This document shows, piece after piece, positions 5,232-9,262 of a DNA stretch of 9,262 bases. The DNA is from Mariprofundaceae bacterium (GTDB lineage: Bacteria > Pseudomonadota > Zetaproteobacteria > Mariprofundales > Mariprofundaceae): the NCBI GenBank assembly GCA_030950865.1, contig JAUZQR010000379.1:1-9262 (forward strand), given 5' to 3'. Below the pieces are notes generated by a model. It saw only the letters and a list, made by a program, of their open reading frames with translations, ran no database searches and was not told where the DNA came from. The translations under genes and the position numbers were made by a program. Within the stretch, counting starts at the first letter, position 1, and every line of letters begins with the position of its first letter.

Positions 5232-6643
5232 TGGCAACACAACGTACCATTCTAGTTGTAGATGATAATGATATTAATCGGTTAAACCTGCGTTTACTGC
5301 TTAAATCAGATTACCTTGTGTTGGAAGCGGGTGATGTTGAAGGGGCTGAAAAAACATTGGTTGAAAACCGTGTGGATTTGGTGGTCTTGGATTTGGCTCT
5401 GCCTCCAGAGCCCGACAACCCAGAAATTGGCATGGCATACTTGGCAAAATTAACTGTTGAAAGCCCCGATACACCTGTGGTGGTGATTACGGGGCATGAC
5501 CAACATGATTTAGCGGTGCGAGCTCAAAAAGATGGTGCATTGGGTTTCTTTGGTAAACCTTTTGACCCAGATGAAGTGAAGGATACGATAGACCGTGCTA
5601 TGGAAGTGCGCAATCAGGCGATTCGTGAGCAGGAATTACAACGCGCCTTGGATTCGCGTATGGGTTCAGATATTTTGGGTGACTCCGATGTAATACAAGA
5701 TTTACGTAGCTTGATTGAACAGGTGGCTCCCATGCCATCAACGGTACTCATTCGTGGTGAAACAGGGGTGGGAAAAGAGCTTGTAGCACGTTGTCTGCAC
5801 ACGCAAAGTCCACGTGCGGATAAACCATTTATCGCCATTAATTGTGCTTCAATGAATGTGGAACACTTAGAATCAGAGTTATTTGGTCATGAAAAGGGCG
5901 CTTTTGCAGGTGCTGGAAAACGTAAGCTTGGTTGGTTTGAAGGTGCCAATGGCGGCACATTGTTCCTTGATGAAGTGGCAGGCATGCCGTTATCGGTGCA
6001 AGCTAAATTATTGCGCGTATTAGAACATGGAGAATTCTCACGCCTAGGTGGAGAATCCATGATTCATTCGGATGTGCGCTTGGTATGCTCCAGTAAGATG
6101 GATTTGGAAGCCTTGGTACAGCAAGGTGAATTTAGAGATGATTTATATTATCGCATCCATGTGGTGGAGATGACGGTGCCAGCGCTGGTGGAGCATTTGG
6201 ATGATTTACCTTTATTGGCAGAGCATATTTTATTGCAAAAATCGGCGTTATGCGGAAAAAATATTGAAGGATTTAGTGATGCTGCAATGGCGCAAATGCA
6301 GCACTACCGTTGGCCTGGCAATGTTCGAGAGCTGGAAAATGTCATTGAACGCTCAGTCGTGTTATGTGATGGGAATCGCATCGAGGCTTTGCCCTCCTTG
6401 GAAGCAGTGCTAGCTGGAGCATCTGAAGATTTGTTGGAGCAATGGCTGAAAGCATTGCCCGATAGTGGCATCAAGGGTGAAAAAGAAGTGGCATTATTTG
6501 AAGAAAAATTACTCATTATTGCTTTGGAGCGCCATGATTATATCAAAACACGTGCAGGTCGCTGGTTGGGTTTTGGCGACAGAGCCAAAGATAAAATGCG
6601 TTATTTGTGTGATAAATATGATGTAGCGTTTAAGGAAGAATGA
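5231..6643 (+). CDS. PrsR-like response regulator, REC-AAA+-Fis-type HTH, with deviant sigma-54 contact loop
   Basis: 470 residues. The receiver has D11, D12, phospho-acceptor D54, T87 and K109, plus the longer LALPPEPDNPEIG loop after D54 seen in PrsR proteins. The AAA+ domain (about 147-378) has Walker A GETGVGKE (176-183), Walker B TLFLDE with D247-E248, Arg fingers R302 and R308 in FRDDLYYRI, and WPGNVREL. A Fis-type helix-turn-helix lies at about 438-462. Two key spots differ from canonical sigma-54 activators: the GAFTGA loop reads GAFAGA (223-228), and the sensor-I Asn is Lys (CSSK, 286-289). The domain order predicts DNA binding and transcription activation after phosphorylation by the kinase, but whether it works through sigma-54 is uncertain. 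The ATG at 5231 (TGATG overlap) was chosen over the GTG at 5228 because GGAGG at 5220-5224 is 6 bases before it. Confidence 0.92.
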   Translation: MATQRTILVVDDNDINRLNLRLLLKSDYLVLEAGDVEGAEKTLVENRVDLVVLDLALPPEPDNPEIGMAYLAKLTVESPDTPVVVITGHDQHDLAVRAQKDGALGFFGKPFDPDEVKDTIDRAMEVRNQAIREQELQRALDSRMGSDILGDSDVIQDLRSLIEQVAPMPSTVLIRGETGVGKELVARCLHTQSPRADKPFIAINCASMNVEHLESELFGHEKGAFAGAGKRKLGWFEGANGGTLFLDEVAGMPLSVQAKLLRVLEHGEFSRLGGESMIHSDVRLVCSSKMDLEALVQQGEFRDDLYYRIHVVEMTVPALVEHLDDLPLLAEHILLQKSALCGKNIEGFSDAAMAQMQHYRWPGNVRELENVIERSVVLCDGNRIEALPSLEAVLAGASEDLLEQWLKALPDSGIKGEKEVALFEEKLLIIALERHDYIKTRAGRWLGFGDRAKDKMRYLCDKYDVAFKEE

Positions 6644-7041
6644 TGCGTTTGTGGTTCTTTTTATTATTCACATGGCTGGCAATGCCTGCGATGGCAGCAG
6701 GCGAGAATCAAGAAGATTATTTATACTATCGTGAGGTAAACCTTGCACCATACCAGCATCTTCGCGAATTTTTTGATATTCCCAACCGAGCTGGGGTTTA
6801 TGATGTTACGTTGGTATCTGATTCATTGGGTCCATTAACTTTTGCTGTTTTACGCGTATCAAAAGAGGATGACATTGAAATATTGGTGCGCAAGAAACGA
6901 AGTTACCATATCAACAATCATGAGTTTCATGCCACGTTCAAAAATTTGAAAGATACCGATGATTTACTTGTGGAAATAACCAATTCAAATCCTTTATGGA
7001 CTGCGAAAGTCGCGGTTATTGTCATTGAAGCATCAGAATAG
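6643..7041 (+). CDS. Small secreted protein of unknown function linked to the two-component genes
   Basis: 132 residues, not recognised. A clear signal peptide (MRLWFFLLFTWLAMPAMA) ends in an A-M-A site, so cleavage after residue 18 or 19 leaves about 114 residues in the periplasm or outside. There is no Cys, so it is neither a lipoprotein nor disulfide-bonded. The mature part is rich in alternating hydrophobic and polar residues (VYDVTLV, LTFAVLRV, DIEILVR, DLLVEIT, AKVAVIVIE), which suggests a small beta-sandwich; a Tyr-rich DYLYYR patch is near its start. The ATG at 6643 overlaps the regulator stop by one base (TGATG), with AAGGA at 6632-6636 6 bases before it; the ATG at 6640 is too close. 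Its tight coupling to kinase and regulator suggests a sensor accessory or ligand-binding partner, which is inference. Confidence 0.75.
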   Translation: MRLWFFLLFTWLAMPAMAAGENQEDYLYYREVNLAPYQHLREFFDIPNRAGVYDVTLVSDSLGPLTFAVLRVSKEDDIEILVRKKRSYHINNHEFHATFKNLKDTDDLLVEITNSNPLWTAKVAVIVIEASE

Positions 7042-7043
7042 CC

Positions 7044-7073
7044 CTTGAATAAGGTGCTTCTATGACCCTATAG
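7044..7073 (+). promoter_or_regulatory. Sigma-32 (RpoH) heat-shock promoter of clpB
   Basis: CTTGAAT at 7044-7050, preceded by CC, matches the -35 consensus CTTGAAA at 6 of 7 places. CCCTATAG at 7066-7073 resembles the -10 consensus CCCCATNT, and the 15-base gap is in the usual range. Transcription would start near 7080, about 18 bases before the clpB ATG. The element begins directly after the stop of the secreted-protein gene, so clpB has its own promoter even if read-through also occurs. The -10 coincides with a short inverted repeat (CCCTAT-AGA-ATAGGG, 7066-7080). Confidence 0.78.
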
Positions 7074-7097
7074 AATAGGGCAGAGAGGTAAGACGCT

Positions 7098-9262
7098 ATG
7101 GACATCAACCGTATGACACAAAAGGTGCGCGAAGCACTGGCATCAGCGCAAACATTGGCAGCACGTTTAGGGCATCAGGAAGTTGATGGTGAGCATGTGT
7201 TGGTGGAGTTACTTTCTCAACAATATGGATTGGCTTCGCGGCTCATGGAAAAACTGGATATTTCGGTTGATTTATTACAAGCCAAACTGCAACAGGCTTT
7301 AGCCAAGCGCGTGAAAATATCTGGTGGTGCATCAGAAGCAGATAAAGTATATATCACACAGCGATTACAACAATTGTTTGCCAAAGCTGAAGATGAAATG
7401 CGCGTGCTTAACGATGAGTATATATCGGTTGAGCATGTGTTATTGGGCTTGATTGCAGAAGCGGACAGCACGGATGCAGGCAAGATTTTCAAAGAACTAG
7501 CAGTGACGCGTGAGCGCTTTATGAAAGTGCTGGAAGCAGTGCGTGGGCAGCAAAGGGTTACAAGTGAAGACCCCGAAGCAAGTTATGAGGCTTTATCCAA
7601 GTATGGCTCTGATTTGGTCGATATGGCTCGAGCAGGCAAGCTTGACCCTGTGATTGGGCGCGATGCGGAAATTCGTGGCGTTATCCGTATTTTATCACGC
7701 AAAACAAAAAATAATCCTGTGTTGATTGGTGAGCCTGGGGTGGGTAAAACTGCCATTGCTGAAGGTTTGGCACAGCGTATTTTATCGGGTGATGTGCCTG
7801 AAGGGTTAAAACAACGCACAATCTTTTCATTGGATATGACATCGTTAATGGCAGGTGCGAAATATCGAGGTGAATTTGAAGAGCGTTTAAAAGCCGTGCT
7901 CAAAGAAATCAAAGAAGCAGAAGGTCGCATTATTCTGTTTATTGATGAACTGCATACCATTGTGGGTGCGGGAAAGACCGAAGGTTCATCCGATGCGGGT
8001 AATATGCTCAAGCCGATGTTGGCACGTGGTGAATTGCATTGTATTGGTGCGACCACACTGAATGAATATCGCCAATATATTGAAAAAGATGCGGCTTTGG
8101 AACGCCGTTTTCAGCCTGTGGTTGTGGATGCACCCAATGTGGAAGATAGCATTTCCATTTTGCGTGGACTCAAAGAGCGTTTTGAATTGCATCATGCTGT
8201 ACGCATTCAAGATGCGGCGATTGTGGCTGCGGCGACTTTATCAGATAGGTATATTTCAGATCGTTTCTTACCTGATAAAGCCATTGATTTATTGGATGAG
8301 GCATGTGCTTCGATTCGTACGGAGATTGATTCTGTGCCAGCGGAGTTGGATGAAGTGGGACGTAAAACCATGCGCTTGGAAATTGAAGAAACAGCGTTAA
8401 AAAAAGAAAAAGATAAAGCAAGTAAAGAGCGCTTAAAAGTATTGCAACATGAGCTTGCCGATTTGAAAGAGCGACGTGATGCTATGCAAGCCCAATGGGA
8501 TGCAGAAAAGAAATCCTTGGGGCAAGTGCAATCCTTGCGTGAAAAAATTGAGCAAGTTCGTCTGGATATTGAAGCGGCAGAGCGCGCTTATGATTTGAAT
8601 AAGGTGGCAGAATTAAGACATGGCACCTTGCCAGCTTTGGAAAAAGAATTGGCTGATGCGGAAGGTATAGAGTCTTCCGCAAGCTCTATGGTGCAAGAAG
8701 AAGTGACCGAAGAAGAAATCGCACAAGTCGTAGCACGCTGGACAGGTATTCCAGTGACTCGTTTGATGGAAGGCGAGCGTGAAAAACTGTTGCGCTTGGG
8801 TGATGCTTTGCATGCGCGCGTGATTGGGCAGGATGAGGCTGTGCAATCGGTTGCAGATGCTGTGTTGCGGGCAAGGGCGGGCATTAAAGACCCCAATCGT
8901 CCGATTGGATCGTTTATCTTTTTAGGTCCAACAGGCGTGGGCAAGACAGAGTTAGCTCGAACCTTGGCGAATCAATTGTTTGATTCCGAAGATGCTTTGG
9001 TGCGTATTGATATGTCTGAATATATGGAAAAACATTCAGTTTCACGTTTGGTTGGCGCGCCTCCAGGTTATGTTGGCTTTGAAGAAGGCGGGCAATTGAC
9101 AGAAGCTGTGCGTCGTAAGCCTTATTGTGTGTTGCTATTTGATGAAATTGAAAAAGCTCATCCCGATGTATTTAATATATTATTACAACTTCTTGATGAT
9201 GGGCGCTTAACCGATAGCCAAGGACGCACGGTAAGCTTCAAAGAAACTGTAGTGATGATGAC
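7098..9262 (+). CDS. clpB: ATP-dependent disaggregase ClpB (first 721 residues, cut by window edge)
   Basis: A continuous frame from the ATG at 7098 to the last base without a stop, so it is partial only because the window ends; full ClpB is about 860 residues. ClpB is a hexameric AAA+ chaperone that, with DnaK, threads proteins out of aggregates. Visible in order: N-domain (about 1-145), NBD1 with Walker A GEPGVGKT (211-218, K217), Walker B D283-E284 and pore loop Y256; a coiled-coil M-domain (about 412-530) rich in Lys and Glu, which sets ClpB apart from ClpA and ClpC; then ARWTGIPV and NBD2 with Walker A GPTGVGKT (610-617, K616), pore loop GYVG (Y658) and Walker B D682-E683. All these are five places later than in E. 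coli, so no frameshift is present. AGAGAGG at 7082-7088 serves as ribosome binding site. Confidence 0.97.
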   Translation, partial: MDINRMTQKVREALASAQTLAARLGHQEVDGEHVLVELLSQQYGLASRLMEKLDISVDLLQAKLQQALAKRVKISGGASEADKVYITQRLQQLFAKAEDEMRVLNDEYISVEHVLLGLIAEADSTDAGKIFKELAVTRERFMKVLEAVRGQQRVTSEDPEASYEALSKYGSDLVDMARAGKLDPVIGRDAEIRGVIRILSRKTKNNPVLIGEPGVGKTAIAEGLAQRILSGDVPEGLKQRTIFSLDMTSLMAGAKYRGEFEERLKAVLKEIKEAEGRIILFIDELHTIVGAGKTEGSSDAGNMLKPMLARGELHCIGATTLNEYRQYIEKDAALERRFQPVVVDAPNVEDSISILRGLKERFELHHAVRIQDAAIVAAATLSDRYISDRFLPDKAIDLLDEACASIRTEIDSVPAELDEVGRKTMRLEIEETALKKEKDKASKERLKVLQHELADLKERRDAMQAQWDAEKKSLGQVQSLREKIEQVRLDIEAAERAYDLNKVAELRHGTLPALEKELADAEGIESSASSMVQEEVTEEEIAQVVARWTGIPVTRLMEGEREKLLRLGDALHARVIGQDEAVQSVADAVLRARAGIKDPNRPIGSFIFLGPTGVGKTELARTLANQLFDSEDALVRIDMSEYMEKHSVSRLVGAPPGYVGFEEGGQLTEAVRRKPYCVLLFDEIEKAHPDVFNILLQLLDDGRLTDSQGRTVSFKETVVMM

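Noticed and set aside
7583..8056. 157-residue minus-strand frame opposite clpB
   Set aside because: Antisense shadow of the NBD1 coding region with no recognisable domain and no ribosome binding context.
8062..8400. 112-residue plus-strand frame
   Set aside because: It lies wholly inside clpB in another frame; the clpB frame shows all conserved NBD1 and M-domain residues here.

Overview
The window is a chromosomal stretch from a Gram-negative bacterium, most likely a proteobacterium. The evidence is an RraA homologue, a YciH/SUI1 protein, a clpB gene behind a sigma-32-type promoter, and a PrsK/PrsR-like two-component pair. The DNA is moderately AT-leaning and codon use looks even throughout. 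I see no transposase, integrase, tRNA, rRNA or CRISPR array. The exact lineage cannot be fixed from the sequence; a zetaproteobacterial or related environmental proteobacterium is a guess.

Left part (1-1974): the 5' end of pdhA leaves the window on the minus strand. It is divergent from a SUI1/YciH-type gene on the plus strand, and their shared spacer holds a perfect AT-rich palindrome. The SUI1 gene converges on a minus-strand pair, rraA followed by a membrane-anchored RRM protein, with a hairpin between the converging ends. The leader of the RRM gene can fold so that its ribosome binding site is partly paired.

Middle part (1975-3895): a DUF4126 membrane protein overlaps a small Dabb-domain protein. 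These are followed by dapA, which encodes the first committed enzyme of lysine and diaminopimelate synthesis.

Right part (3918-9262): directly behind dapA is a tight three-gene block with one-base stop/start overlaps. It encodes a short two-TM GAF histidine kinase of the PrsK kind, a REC-AAA+-HTH response regulator of the PrsR kind, and a small secreted protein of unknown function. The regulator is odd: the GAFTGA loop reads GAFAGA and the sensor-I Asn is replaced by Lys, so its use of sigma-54 is in doubt. After a heat-shock-type promoter comes clpB, which runs off the right edge still in frame.

The most interesting parts are the kinase/regulator/secreted-protein block with its deviant activator, and the TM-anchored RRM protein with a structured leader. 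Everything else is ordinary housekeeping.
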